The position numbers and the translations under genes were made by a program. 64,000 bases of DNA from contig JAVTVY010039311.1 in the NCBI GenBank assembly GCA_036873755.1, positions 1 to 64,000 of the forward strand, written 5' to 3'. The notes beneath the pieces were generated by a model. The model made no database searches and was not told where the DNA came from. It saw nothing but the letters and a program-made list of their open reading frames with translations. The stretch is from Hanleya hanleyi. Its lineage: Eukaryota > Mollusca > Polyplacophora > Lepidopleurida > Hanleyidae. Within the stretch, counting starts at the first letter, position 1. Every line of letters starts with the position of its first letter. This document shows positions 1 to 11,939 of the stretch, piece by piece.

Positions 1-2115
1 AAATGCCAAGCCTGCCATAATTCGTATTTACAGGATGCCTGTAATTATTTTGTACCATGGTATAAAATCGCCAAGCCTGCCACAATTCGTATTTACAGGA
101 TGCCTGTAATTCATTTAACCGTAAGTCGTAAATCTACGCCTTCTTATTATTTCCACCAATCATATACGCTTTTACAAATTTGGTGCCGGGCTGTACACAA
201 CCTCCAAACAGGGTCATCTTCCCTTCTGCCTGTCGATCGACCCTTACCCTCAGTCAATTTACATATAGCCATGTACCAAAACATCATTTCACAAAACCTG
301 AATTTTACCAGCCAAAAACAGTCCACATGCTAAATATATAATTTTGCGGATGTGAATGTGCGGGACCATTTAATTCCGACAAGGCAAGCATCGCTGATTT
401 GTTTTCAAACAAACGACCGTTAGCCTTGATCATGGAGCCTACAAAAGAAGGGGGAATAACATCTTATCAGTCTCATCTACAACCGTCTGTGTTTAATCCG
501 CTTAGAACCCTGCTCAAAGAAATATCAAAGCAAGCAGGCTAGATAATGAGGTCTTAATCTGTTGACACTGCTAGTTTTATTGCTGTGACCCTGTCTTGTG
601 TGTCCAGGTCTGGCCACTGACAGCAATCAATGCACTTGATGTCTTAAAACTCTGGTCCATCTTTCAACACTGGTTACAGTAACCTGGGCGGAAATAAACT
701 ACAACCAACCGTAAACCGACCAATCTGTAAATAATGGCTCTAGTTGGAAATCATGGTAGCCAGGAAATCAGGCTTGGAAAATGCCTTTTGGTGCAAAAAA
801 CATTGAAATCCGTCCGCTACATCCAGATATATGGACGAATGAACATATATATTCAAGCTGAGTGAATTGTTCTCGTAAAATAAAATATTTTCCGGAGACT
901 TCCGGATAATATGAATGGACACATTGGTGAGATGGCTGGCTGCTTTACATATTCCGACATTCGATTAGGGTGCTCACACGAGCGAAAATCGCCTTTTTAA
1001 CACATTTACATTATAATATCGGCTTTAGGAGTTGTGCCATTATATGTCTATCAGAGGAGTAGTAAATGTACGTAATCTAGACTCCGATCTCCGAACTTCC
1101 TCTTTTGTGGAAGCTGAGGTGGCCGAGTGGTTTAGGTCGCTTGCATTTACTGCTGGCGATTTGGTGCCAAACTCTGAGGACGCGGGTTCGAGTCTCGGAC
1201 GGGACTGACCCATCCAGCACTAGTATTTGTGCTTTACTGAGAAAGTGTCATCCTAAAAACAATTGGATATAAACATTTACATTATCATGATTTAACTCCC
1301 TAAACATGCTCATACCACCGCGGAACATTGTGGAATTAGCCGGGAGTCCCTGAAAGCCTGGTCAGTCAGCCCACTATGTGGGAAGATAAGCGGTCATAAA
1401 ATAATCAAGAGGCTTAGTTTTATCACTGTCGGCGGCCAAATTTTGACCATTGATGTAACCATTATAGTAGGCTCCATGATGTAACGGAGTGATCTCTCAA
1501 TCTATATTAGGCTCCATGCCTTGATGTAGTCCAAATGTTGTTGTTGTAAAGAGACGAACAGTTATTTAAGTACAGATGTGCTGCACTTCATTAATTCTGG
1601 TTAATTCAAGTTGTTGCGATACCGAACAGTTCGGATAATCTCGCACTTTTAATCTCCGACAAAGGCTACATGGCGTGGTGAAGACTCACTGTGCGGACAC
1701 TGCCAGGGCGAATGTTTCGCCCTGTATAATTTACTGAGGGCAGGGTCGATCGACTGACAGGAGGGGAGATAGCCCTGTTTGGAGGTTGCGTAAAACCCGG
1801 CACCAAATTTGTAAAAGTGCATATCATTGGTGGAAATGATAAGAAGGCGTAAATTTACGACTTACGGCTAAATGAATTACAGGTATCCTGTAAATACGAA
1901 TTGTGGCAGGCTTGGCGATTTTATACCATGGTACAAAATAATTACAGGCATCCTGTAAATACGAATTATGGCAGGCTTGGCATTTACAGGCACCCTGTAA
2001 ATACGAATTATGGCAGGCTTAGCATTTACAGGCACCCTGTAAATACGAATTATGGCAGGCTTGGCATTTTATACCATGGTATGCAGGCATCCTGTAAATG
2101 ACGAATTCTGGCAGG
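1..2115. mobile_element. Foldback DNA transposon, cut by window start
   Basis: The first ~260 bases reappear inverted at about 1735-2110. Shared blocks include the GGTACAAAAT/ATTTTGTACC segment, the GCCAAGCCTGCCA unit and the stretch around the GATCGA palindrome. The right arm carries about four tandem copies of a ~42-base unit containing TAAATACGAATT. The interior has no convincing reading frame and contains a tRNA-derived SINE. The left end lies outside the window, so target duplication and superfamily cannot be judged. It is non-autonomous as far as can be seen. Confidence 0.7.
1108..1290 (+). mobile_element. tRNA-derived SINE (Leu/Ser-type head)
   Basis: A pol III A box (TGGCCGAGTGG) lies near 1120 and a B box (GGTTCGAGTCT) near 1184, spaced as in a long-variable-arm tRNA. 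The acceptor stem does not pair across its length, so this is not a working tRNA. A short AT-rich unrelated tail follows. It sits inside the foldback element and may be a passenger. Confidence 0.6.
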
Positions 2116-3093
2116 GATGGCCAACCATAACCGGGTCCTGAAATGAGCATTTTAGGGGGTGGGAGAGGTGGAGAATTGGATGGAGGTTCAACAAATAGAG
2201 TAAATACCTGGTATCCTATCTTATTATAATAGACAAGGCCTAGGGGTAAACAACGAAGAAACCTACCGATGTTTGTAGGATGAGAAATATTTCCAACAAA
2301 CCCTTGCATTCATAATCTATCATCCAAACACCATTTGAACCACTTTTCAAACTGTATCGCACGCATGCTTTACTGTGTATTTCCTTAAATAGGTAGTAGC
2401 GTCATTTAAAAAATATTCAGCAAATAACATATTTCGATAAAAGTTATTTAGTAGTTGAGATCAACTATGGTGAACGTTTTTCTGTGACCTCATTTTTCAA
2501 TATCTGCATTGAAATCACACTTCTGACATTGTGAAAAACGTGACAGCACCTGCACTTGGCCCCAGTGCCTGAGATGATGTCACAAAACGTGCATTGGCAT
2601 TCCGAGCGTGATGTTTTGCAACGTCATAACTGATCTTAGAACTTTTATTGCACTGTGATGACTTCTAACGTGATGTTATGGACACCTGGTCCGTCATTCC
2701 TATTTTTCATGTTGTTCACTAGACGGAATAGAAAAACCTGACAATATTGGTCCCTATAAGAAATGCAAGACTTCACGACTTGAACATCTTTTGACAACTG
2801 TTCAATGTTGCAAGTGATCATGTTGTTCAGTTTACCCGAACAATTAAAATCACGCTACTACCTCTTTAACATCTGTATGTTGCATGATTTCTTCCGTGAA
2901 GCTCATGAATATCCTCGACATCGTCGATTGGCTCACTGTGAAATATGGCTCACGGAAAGAAAAAAAACGATCGCCACTTTTGACATTCCTCATATGGGGA
3001 CATGGAATATGGCTAGATGTCATCTTTTGTGTCGATATTTCCTTGCCCATAACCCTGATCAATGCACCCTCTTCCTGTAGTTTTTTGTTTCAG
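2116..3093. other. Gene-free stretch before zinc-finger exon
   Basis: No supported gene. Short open frames on both strands around 2800-3130 overlap each other and show no recognizable domain. The 3' edge is a polypyrimidine tract ending in CAG at 3091-3093, read here as a splice acceptor. Confidence 0.4.
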
Positions 3094-3359
3094 ATAAACC
3101 AAGGTTATTTATTAGAATGGAAGTTAGCCCAGTAAAACCGGAGCCAGTTGAAGAAATATCAACATCAGAGGCGAAGGAAAGATTACGGAGTCATCAACTT
3201 AAGAATGTATCTATTAAGGAGGAATTGGTGACCCATACCGGAATAGCAACACATTCACTTGCATCGATAGACGTAACCACGAAGGAGGAAACAGGGGTCG
3301 GCTTTGATGCAGCTGACCGACCACAAAATCTGATTGTAGTGAGGCAATCGTTCAAACAA
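3094..3359 (+). CDS. 5' coding exon of a C2H2 zinc-finger gene
   Basis: Seen: a T-rich tract and CAG acceptor (3091-3093), an ATG at 3117, 81 uninterrupted codons, then the donor GTAAGA at 3360. The peptide is hydrophilic and contains VKPEP and IKEE, which fit the sumoylation consensus (hydrophobic-K-x-E) and are common in the N-terminal parts of zinc-finger transcription factors. The exon ends in phase 0, and the zinc-finger exon at 6888 starts in phase 0 in the frame of the fingers. Inferred: these are two exons of one nuclear DNA-binding protein with a 3.5-kb intron. Intervening small exons cannot be excluded. Transcript data would settle the model. Confidence 0.6.
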
Positions 3360-3789
3360 GTAAGACATAAATACTTAGGTGTATCCTGATCAATGCTACT
3401 GAATTGGTAGATCTTCAACAAAACTACAACAAACATCTTTCAAAATGTTATCAAAAGAAGGTAGATAGACACATAAATTTCACGATCGGTCAGATTAACA
3501 GGATCTCCAGCGATACGATCTTGTTCTTCTGTTTACTACTGGTCACTTACTTTGACTAGGAGAGGTTGGTGAGAAATTAGTCTTCGAATAACCTGGCTAA
3601 TAAGTGCTAAGTGCTGGTATTCATAATCAGTGGCATTCATAATCAATATTTGAACTTTCAGCTATATCCTTTCTATAATAGTCTTTTCAAGCAAAATATA
3701 TTTTTTTAATATTGTTCTGGTAATGATTGTATGACACTTCATCATGAAATAGTTAAACAATCTGAAAAAAAACAGGACTCCGTCAACTA

Positions 3790-4945
3790 AAGAATGGATA
3801 ACGAAGAAAAAATAGTGCACCCTTTTTTTAGCCCACCATCACTTTTCGTCCGTCGTCCATCCGTCTGTCGTCCGTCGTCCGTCAGTCCGTCCGTAAACAA
3901 TTCTTTTTATCGCGATTTTTCAGGAACTACTTTATGGATCTTTCTCTTGGGGTCTAGTTGTGCAAGATACTTTTTCTGGTCCGATTCGAAAATCCAATAT
4001 GGCCACCAGGCAGCCATCTTGGATTTCCCCATGAAACCTTGTTATCGCGATTTCTCAGGAACTACTGCATGGATCTTTCTCAAATTTGGTACACAGGTTC
4101 CCCTTGGGGTCTAGTTGTGCAAGATACCTTTTTGGTCCGATTCGAAAATCCAATATGGCCACCAGGCAGCCATCTTGGATTTCCCCATGAAACCTTGTTA
4201 TCGCGATTTCTCAGGAACTACTGCATGGATCGTTCTCAAATTTGGTACACAGGTTCCCCTTGGGGTCTAGTTGTGCAAGATACCTTTTTTGGTCCGATTC
4301 GAAAATCCAATATGGCCACCAGGCAGCCATCTTGGATTTCCCCATGAAACTTTATCGTGATTTCTCAGGAACTACTGCATGGATCTTTCTAAAATTTGGT
4401 ACACAGGTTCCCCTTGGGATCTAGTTGTGCAAGATACCTTTTCTGGTCCGATTCGAAAATCCAATATGGCCACCAGGCAGCCATCTTGGATTTCCCCATG
4501 AAACTTTATCGTCATTTCTCAGGAAGTACTGCATGGATCTTTCTCAAATTTCGTACACAGGTTCCCCTTGGAGTCTAGTTGTGCAAGATACCTTTTCTGG
4601 TCTGATTCGAAAATCCAATATGGCCACAAGGCAGCCATCTTGGATTTCCCCATGCAACTTTGTTATCGTGATTTCTCAGGAAGTATTGCAGGGATCTTTC
4701 GCAAATTTGGTACATAGGTTCCTCTTGGGGTCTAGTTGTGCAAAATATCTTTTTCTGGTCCGATTCGAAAATCCAATATGGCCGCCAGGTGGCCATCTTG
4801 AATTTCCCCTTGAAACATTGTTATCGTGAATTCTCAGGAAGTATTCAATGGATCTTTCTGAAATTTGGTACACAGGTCCCACGTGAGGCCTAGTTGTGCA
4901 CGATACCTTTTTTGGTCCGAATCGAAAATCCAAGTTACGCTTCAA
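3790..4945 (+). repeat. ~155-bp tandem array, forward copy
   Basis: About seven copies of a ~155-bp unit containing ATCGCGATTTCTCAGGAA, TTGGTACACAGGTTCCCC and CCAAGATGGCTGCC (or its complement). It is preceded by a CGTCCGTC-rich stretch starting GCCCACCATCA. The same array is present inverted at 11940-13345. It lies in the zinc-finger intron. Open frames across it are repeat translations. Confidence 0.9.
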
Positions 4946-6235
4946 ATTAATACGGTATTCTCGATTTGTGACGTTGCATCACAAGAGTCGGCGGATCAAA
5001 CCGTGGGGCATATTCTATATATTGACTATAGAGAATATCCACACCTTCACCTTCCATATCAAGGAGTTCAAATAATTTGGAATTAAAATGTATTTCTTCA
5101 AATTTTAAATCAGCTTTCTTTAGTCCATGCAGTTGCAAGTGAACTGCCCCACCCTTTCGTCTGCCGGCGGGTCGGCTACATGAAGGGACGTCACTCTTGT
5201 GACTCAACGTCACAACTCGACAACTGTGGACTACTGCATGTTTCGATCCAAGGGAGATAATCAGGATTCAGGCACTTTCGAAGTTTCAACATTAATGCGC
5301 GGACCGGATCCCTTCCGTATTAAGTATTGTACTATCTTACTATTTTCGAGCATGGTATCTTAAAAGAGATATCTCAAACTAGCCCAGTAAACAGAACAGA
5401 ATTAGCATTCGTTCCTAGTTATAAAATCTTAAGTATGTTTCTATATATATAGCTCATGCCAAAGTGCCAAAGAGATTTGTCTTCGCTTCCAGTACCCAAT
5501 GATGACACGTGCAAAAAAATAAATAAATAAAAAATACTACAAAACGAAGACGAAGGATCCTCCGTACATGTACATTCACTTTCAGACTAACTTTGCTCAT
5601 TTCTCTTGTATTATAACAACCGACATAAGTACAGTTTCTAGAAATCTTGAAACTCCTGAAACTTAGATTATATCTTGGTGTTTTTCAGTGTCCCTTTTTC
5701 GTTCTTTTTCGCTCAGATTCGAAATTCTGTAAACAAATTTACAAATCAATCTTTTGTTCTTAGTAACAATGGACAAAAAGATCCTCTTGTCATTAGCTTA
5801 CAATTATCGGACAATGGTGGGCGCCAAGATCCTTCAGGATCTCTCGTTTATATTACAGGTGTACATCTTAATTTTCAAATTTGATGACATTACGTTCAAT
5901 AGCATACATGTTTTAAAAGGCCAATCTGAAAAAACTGGTAAACATTTAATGGTTAAAACAAGCAAGAACTACGAATAAACAATTTTCTTCAATGTGTGAC
6001 AGGGGTTTCCTTAACCAAGTTGAATGACTAACCTTCTGTGAATCATACTGAATTTTAAATATTATTTGTCAGTCGACTATACCAGTTTTAAGTAGGTATC
6101 TCCAGACATCTTGTATTCTGACCGGTCATTTTGAAAGTTTATTTTCTGGCATAAGGAATTTTCTTTGTCACCTTTTTTCACAAACCTATAGAGTTATTTT
6201 GGATTTTTGTGTTAGACGAAAGAAAAACTTTAGAA
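4946..6235. other. Intronic sequence without recognizable gene
   Basis: AT-rich sequence within the proposed zinc-finger intron. No domain-bearing frame is visible on either strand. Confidence 0.5.
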
Positions 6236-6668
6236 GTTTGGAAACCTGTCGAGAATTGGCTAGGGATCCTGTAACCTCAGGACAGGGCTGTCGAGAATTG
6301 GTTAGGGACCCTGAAACCTCAGGACAGGCTGTCGAGAATTGTTAGAGACCCTGGAATCTCAGGATTGGGCTGCTGAGAATTGGTATCCTGGAACATCAGG
6401 GCAGGTCTGTGGAGAATTTGTTAGAGACCCTGGAATCTCAGGGCAGGGCTGTTGAGAATTGGTTACAGATCCTGGAACCTCAGGACATGGCTGTCGAGAA
6501 TATGTTAGAAACCCTGGAATCTCAGGACAGGGCTGTCGAGAATTGGTTAGGGATCCTGGAACCTCAGGACAGGGCCGTCGAGAATATGTTAGGGATTTTG
6601 GAACCTCAGGACAGGCCTGTCGAGAATTGGTTAGGGATCCTGGAACCTCGGGATAGGGCTGTCTAGAA
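6236..6668 (+). repeat. ~42-bp minisatellite
   Basis: About ten imperfect copies of a ~42-bp unit containing TCAGGACAGGGCTGTCGAG and TTAGGGATCCTGGAACC. 42 is divisible by three, so frames stay open on both strands and give false repetitive ORFs. It lies ~220 bp before the zinc-finger exon. Confidence 0.9.
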
Positions 6669-6887
6669 TTGTTTCGCATCTCAGTAGGATCCAGCGGGCA
6701 CCATATTACTTGAGAAGCTGCACCCCACATACATAAGATACAGAAAACTGGCATGAAGTACGTGTAAATATTATCTCAATGGAGGTATCTGAACATATTC
6801 CGACACATGGTCAAATGATCCTGTAGGATCTTCTTTGTTGTATTCTGCTTGTGCTGACCTATATCGTGTTCACCTTTACCTTTCCAG

Positions 6888-7935
6888 GAGAATCTGGACC
6901 ACATTGCTAACACTGAGCCGGCACTGGCTGATAAACCTTTCCCTGTGACCCTGTACCAGGTACACACTTTGCAGACAAGTAAAACTGGGTTTAACATGGA
7001 TGGTTTCAACCCAAACAACCGCGCCTTGGAATATGTCCGAAAATGCCAGGAAACTCACCCTGGCGAAAAACCCTTTAACTCTCCAATGTGTTCGTATATC
7101 TGTACCAACAAATGTTATCTAGCAAAACCTCAGAGAACTCACACTGGCGAAACACCTTCCAAGTCTTCATTTTGTCCCAATATCCGTTCACATGCAGGCT
7201 CCATTAAGTCACTCCAGAAAACTCACACTGGCGAAAGACCATACAAATGTTCATTGTGCTCATATTCTTGTGCAGAAAAAGGTTCTCTGAAACAACACGA
7301 GATTTATCACACTAGTGGGAAAACATACACATGCTCACTGTGTTCATATTCATGTGGAGATAATGGTAAACTTAAGATACACGACAGAACTCACACTGGT
7401 GAAAAACCATACCAATGTTTGTTATGCCCATTTGTATGTGCGCAGAAAGGTGGACTAAAGAATCATAAGAGAACTCACACTGGTGAAAAGCCATTCAAGT
7501 GTTCATTATGCCCATATGCATGTGCGCAGAAAGGTAGACTAAAGTGTCATAAGAGAACTCACACTGGTGAAAAGCCATTCAAGTGTTCATTATGCCCATA
7601 TGCATGTGCGCAGAAACGTGGACTAAAGAGTCATAAGAGAACTCAGTCACACTGGTGAAAAGCCATTCAAGTGTTCATTATGCCCATATGCATGTGCGCA
7701 GAAACGTGGACTAAAGAGTCATAAGAGAACTCACACTGGTGAAAAGCCATTCAAGTGTTCATTTTGTCCGTATATCTGTTCAGGCACAGATTCCTTGAAG
7801 GCACATGAGAGAACTCACACTGGTGAAAAGCCATTCGAGTGTTCATTTTGCCCGTATAGCAGTTCACAAATAGGCAACTTAAGAGCACACAAGAACACTC
7901 ACGCTCGTGCAAAACGTAAAAAATGCTTATTTTGA
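6888..7935 (+). CDS. C2H2 zinc-finger exon with a 4-bp frameshift
   Basis: A TTTCCAG acceptor precedes 6888, and the frame runs straight into tandem C2H2 fingers (C-x2-C-x12-H-x3-H) joined by HTGEKP-type linkers. The first two fingers are degenerate (missing cysteines); the next five are intact. At about 7638-7652 the linker carries a 4-bp insertion relative to its neighbours, and translation ends at 7656-7658. Beyond it, in the shifted frame, three more fingers continue to a stop at 7933-7935. Known: such arrays bind DNA in the nucleus. Two neighbouring fingers are nearly identical in DNA, so unequal crossing-over is active here. It could be a truncated allele, a pseudogene or an assembly error. 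Confidence 0.75.
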
Positions 7936-7959
7936 CTCTACATTTGCACGGGGAAACGT

Positions 7960-8640
7960 GATCTGGAGTAGTATTGTGTCTCTACATTTGTACCCTGGCA
8001 GGTGATCAGGAGAGAGCGTGTGTGTCTCTACATTTGTACCCTGGGAGGTGATCAGGAGAGGCAGTGTGTCTCTACATTTGTTCCCTAGAATGAGATCAGG
8101 AGAGGCAGTGTGTCTCTACATTTGTACCCTGGAAGGTGATCAGGAGAGGCAGTGTGTCTCTTCACATTTGTACCCTGGAAGGTGATAAAGAGAGGCAGTG
8201 TGTCTCTACATTTGTACCCTGGAAGGTGATCAGGAGAGGCAGTGTCTGTCTCTACATTTGTACCCTGGAAGGTGATAAAGAGAGGCAGTGTGTCTCTACA
8301 TTTGTACCCTGGAAGGTGATAAAGAGAGGCAGTGTGTCTCTACATTTGTACCCTGGAAGGTGATCAGGAGAGGCAGTGTCTGTCTCTTCACATTTGTACC
8401 CTGGAAGGTGATAAAGAGAGGCAGTGTGTCTCTACATTTGTACCCTGGAAGGTGATCAGGAGAGGCAGTGTCTGTCTCTACATTTGTACCCTGGAAGGTG
8501 ATAAAGAGAGGTAGTGTGTCTCTACATTTGTACCCTGGAAGGTGATCAGGAGAGGCAGTGTCTGTCTCTACATTTGTACCCTGGAAGGTGATAAAGAGAG
8601 GCAGTGTGTCTCTACATTCGTACCTTGGATGGTGATAAGG
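7960..8640 (+). repeat. ~45-bp minisatellite downstream of the fingers
   Basis: About fourteen copies of a ~45-bp unit containing TCTCTACATTTGTACCCTGG and GTGATCAGGAGAGGCAGTG. It starts just after the last zinc-finger stop, and the first unit resembles degenerated finger sequence, so it may have grown out of the gene's 3' end (inference). All open frames here are repeat translations. Confidence 0.9.
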
Positions 8641-8699
8641 CGCAACTCGAGACAACTCACACTCTTGAAAGCCTGTGCTCATTATGTCTCTACATTTAT

Positions 8700-10271
8700 A
8701 CCGAATATAAAAGAGAGAACTCACACTGGTGTAAGTAATTCCAAACTAAAGTTTACTTCTACATTTAGATATCTTGGTATGATATTCGATAAAAGATTAA
8801 CTTGGGCTGACCACATTGACAGCTTGATTATTAAGTGCAAAAAATGCATTAATATTGTGCGTACTGTGTCCGCTTCGTCTTGGGGTGCTGACAAAAAGTC
8901 CCTACTTCTCATGTATAGAAGTCTAATTAGATCACGCCTTGACTATGGGGCCCAGGCGTATTCTTCTTGTTCTAGCCACCTTAAGGCGAAGCTGCATGGA
9001 TTCTGTACAGTGCCAGGCTTTTAATACGAATATGTACGGGGGGTCTGAGGTCTACACCCTTAAATGTCTTGCAAGTTGCTTGTAGAGAATTGCCATTGAG
9101 CATGAGAAGGAAAATGCAATGTCTTAAGTTACTATTCAAGCTGAAGGGTTCAACTCATCTTCTTATCTTACCGAGGACACTTGGCATAACAGACTACACG
9201 AAAAGTCGGCGAAGCGTGACACAGAGCCCTTCAGCCTTAGATGCAAAATAATGATCGAACAGTTCGCAGTGGGTGGTATTGGTTTATTAAAACAACTACC
9301 CTTACCAGCCCCCCCATGGAAGTTGGAACTACCATTTATCTCGACTAATATCAGCAAGACAATTAAAAAATCAGACCCTCCGCATATTATTGAATCCTGT
9401 GCCAGAGAACACATACATCATAACTGGTCACAGTATGTACAGGTATTTACCGACGGCTCTAAGTGTCCGGACAACGGGAGAGCTGGGACAGCTTTCTGTG
9501 TGCCGGAGTTTAAATACTCTGCATCCTATAGATTATCAGACCATATATCTGTTTTCACTACTGAGCTCATAGCAATTCTTATGGCTTTACGCTGGTTAGG
9601 CGAGTCCAAGCCATCAAGAGTTGTTATTTTGACAGACTCTTTAAGTGCATTACAGGCATTTCTCAATTACAATTATTCAAAATGTTCCAGTATTTTATAT
9701 GAAATACTTTTTACAGTATCATCCTTACGCCACCAGAGTGTTTTAGTGTTTTTTCGAATGGATTCCGGGACACTGCGGATTAAGGGGAAATGATTGGGCC
9801 GACTCCCTTGTCAAGTCAGCTTTGTCTTTACCCACAGTAATGATCCAAGTTGGGCTAACTGTATCGGAGGCTATGTCCTACGTAAAACCTGAATTTTACC
9901 GTATGTGGCAAGAGGAGTGGGACTCGTCTGATAAGGGGCGTTTTTATCACAGTTTTAATCCTCAAGCCAAGTCAGGGTCTGACTTTAGTATGCCCTCCAG
10001 AGTACAGGATGTTCAGTTCTTCAGATTGAAGTCTGGACATATTCCGTTAAACACTTACTTGCACAGACTCCGTATACACCCTACTGGGCATTGTGACACA
10101 TGCGGTGTCCCGGAAGATATCCAGCAATTTTTATTTGCCTGTACACGTTTTACGGTTGTCAGACGACAAATGCTGTTAAAACTAACATCAACGGGTATGA
10201 ATACGTTTGATTTAACTTCAGTTTTAAACCCTAGGCAAAACCGTGCGCGAGTGTTCAAAGCTCTGACATAA
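8700..10271 (+). pseudogene. Decayed LINE: RT C-terminus, RNase H, CDTC tail
   Basis: In three shifted frames: a reverse-transcriptase thumb region around 8755-9000 (FRYLGMIFDKRLTW and SLIRSRLDYGAQAY), then an RNase H domain in 9250-9790 (FTDGSK with catalytic Asp; TELIAILMAL with catalytic Glu; LTDSLSALQAF with Asp), then a tail at 9822-10271 with CDTCGVPEDIQQFLFAC, the cysteine-rich C-terminal signature of Jockey/I-type non-LTR elements that carry RNase H. The 5' end, endonuclease and YADD region are missing. It is inactive, with multiple frameshifts. Confidence 0.8.
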
Positions 10272-10390
10272 TTTATCGTCAAATCAAATAGATTTTAGGT
10301 TACATAGCCTAAATAATGTTGAAATACTCACACTTATGTTAAGTTTTAAATATCTCTATTCCTGGTGGACAGATAGTGGCAGAGTTGGAT

Positions 10391-10615
10391 ACCAGAGTTA
10401 GATTATCAGACCATATATCTGTTTTCACTACTGAGCTCATATCAGTTCTTATGGCTTTACGCTGGTAGGCGAGTCCAAGCCATCATGAGTTGTTATTTTG
10501 ACAGACTCTTTAAGTGCACTACAGGCCTTTCTCAATCACAATTATTCAAAATGTTCCAGTATTTTATATGAAATACTTTTTACAGTATCATCCTTACGCC
10601 ACCAGAGTAAAGATA
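10391..10615 (+). pseudogene. Duplicated RNase H fragment of the LINE
   Basis: This stretch repeats about 9529-9740 of the upstream LINE (the TELI...MALRW and LTDSLSALQAFLN segments) with a frameshift after ALRW. It is followed by AT-rich ATTTATTT repeats near 10720. It is either a second truncated copy or a local duplication. Confidence 0.8.
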
Positions 10616-11169
10616 TCTTACCAAAGTTCAATTTTTATTACACACATATGGTTATGTCTGCGTTAATAATGCGCACAGTTCATTGGCCCTTTTAATTTCC
10701 TTTTATTGTATTTTATTTATTTATCTATTTATTTATTTATTTATTTTCGGGGTCGTTGGGAGATTTACATTATAGCTGTTGTCGTATTGAAAATGCTTGA
10801 GTTTTCCATGCATGGCTGTTCTTAACTTAAGTTATACAATATCTTTAACTCTTGCATGGATATCTAAGTTTTGCATGTCCAATTTTCAGCATGACTTGTT
10901 AACTTCTTGGTGTTTTCTTGAAATGGTAGCTTTCCGCACTCCTTTCCGTTTCTATACTGTCCTATTTAACAAATAACCCTCCATAACCTATTCCATGTAT
11001 TACATCTAGCACGATGTTTGCATGATTAACTTATTTTCCCTTAGATTTATTTATTTAGTCCATTTGTTTTTGTAAAGAGCAAACTCAAAGTTAAGTTCTG
11101 GCGTACATAAACCTAATCTTATTAGGTTTGAACACGCCATCCAAATTCAAATTAGTAGTAGTAGTAGTA
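10616..11169. other. AT-rich gene-free stretch
   Basis: ATTT microsatellite near 10715-10745, then unremarkable sequence with a short TAG/AGT repeat near 11155-11170. No gene seen. Confidence 0.5.
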
Positions 11170-11450
11170 GGTGTAAAGCCTGGTAAAGTGTGCATTGTGT
11201 TCGTATAGTTGTGACGAGAATGAAATAACTCTGAAAGGCGATAAGCCATATAAAATCTCATTGTGCTCATGTACATCTGCACATAAAGGTGACAATGTTG
11301 ATCTGCGAGTAGCTGTGCACAGAACTTAAGTTTGAGGGAATATATATGAGATGAGAGAAATAACACTGTAAAAATTCATACAAATGCGCCAACACTTTTG
11401 CCGACAAAAGTGAAGGGCAAGGAGAGAACTCACACTGGTGAGCCATACAG
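11170..11450 (+). pseudogene. Degenerate C2H2 zinc-finger remnant
   Basis: Stop-interrupted frames still show finger-like pieces (GDKPYKISLCSCTSAHKGD and a terminal linker matching RTHTGE), resembling fingers of the gene ending at 7935. It is probably a further part of that array, displaced by the LINE insertions. It is not translatable. Confidence 0.6.
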
Positions 11451-11939
11451 GGGTCTTGACGTTTCCACATTGGTGCCCAGTGAGCTGAACTAACAAGACC
11501 AATCTCAACTCGGGTCCCACCGGTGACATACGTCCTCAGCTTAACTGTGGGACCGGGACTGCTTTCATAAACTTAGTGGTGACGTCATTTCAATTGTTTC
11601 CTACTCAGTTTGAAATGTATTGATTCCTTGTTGTATTATGCACTCTCGCACACTTTGTCTCTAAACTGCGTCTATATTTGTATCTGAACTGATGAAATTT
11701 CAGAACTTTTAACTTTTTTTTCGAAAATGACCATGCATATATCCGAAGGTCTCTTCCAGATTTCCTAACATGATTGTGAGTTGTCGATATTTCATGAACA
11801 AAGTCCCTTATGTATGAAGAATGTATTTTGTGTTCAGTGATGGGGATTTCTGATCTTGCTATTCTGAACCACATGTCATTATTTTTGTTGAGTAAAAAGG
11901 GAAGGGCCATAATACAGGACCCTGTTAACTAAGCGTAAA

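Noticed and set aside
6409..6666. Repetitive frames (RAVENWLGILEPQD-like) resembling a repeat protein
   Set aside because: A 42-bp minisatellite; the opposite strand is open as well, and there is no start context or domain.
8136..8724. CTLEGD / LPGYKCRD repeat frames, also considered as a CRISPR-like array
   Set aside because: Direct tandem minisatellite without unique spacers, in a eukaryotic locus.
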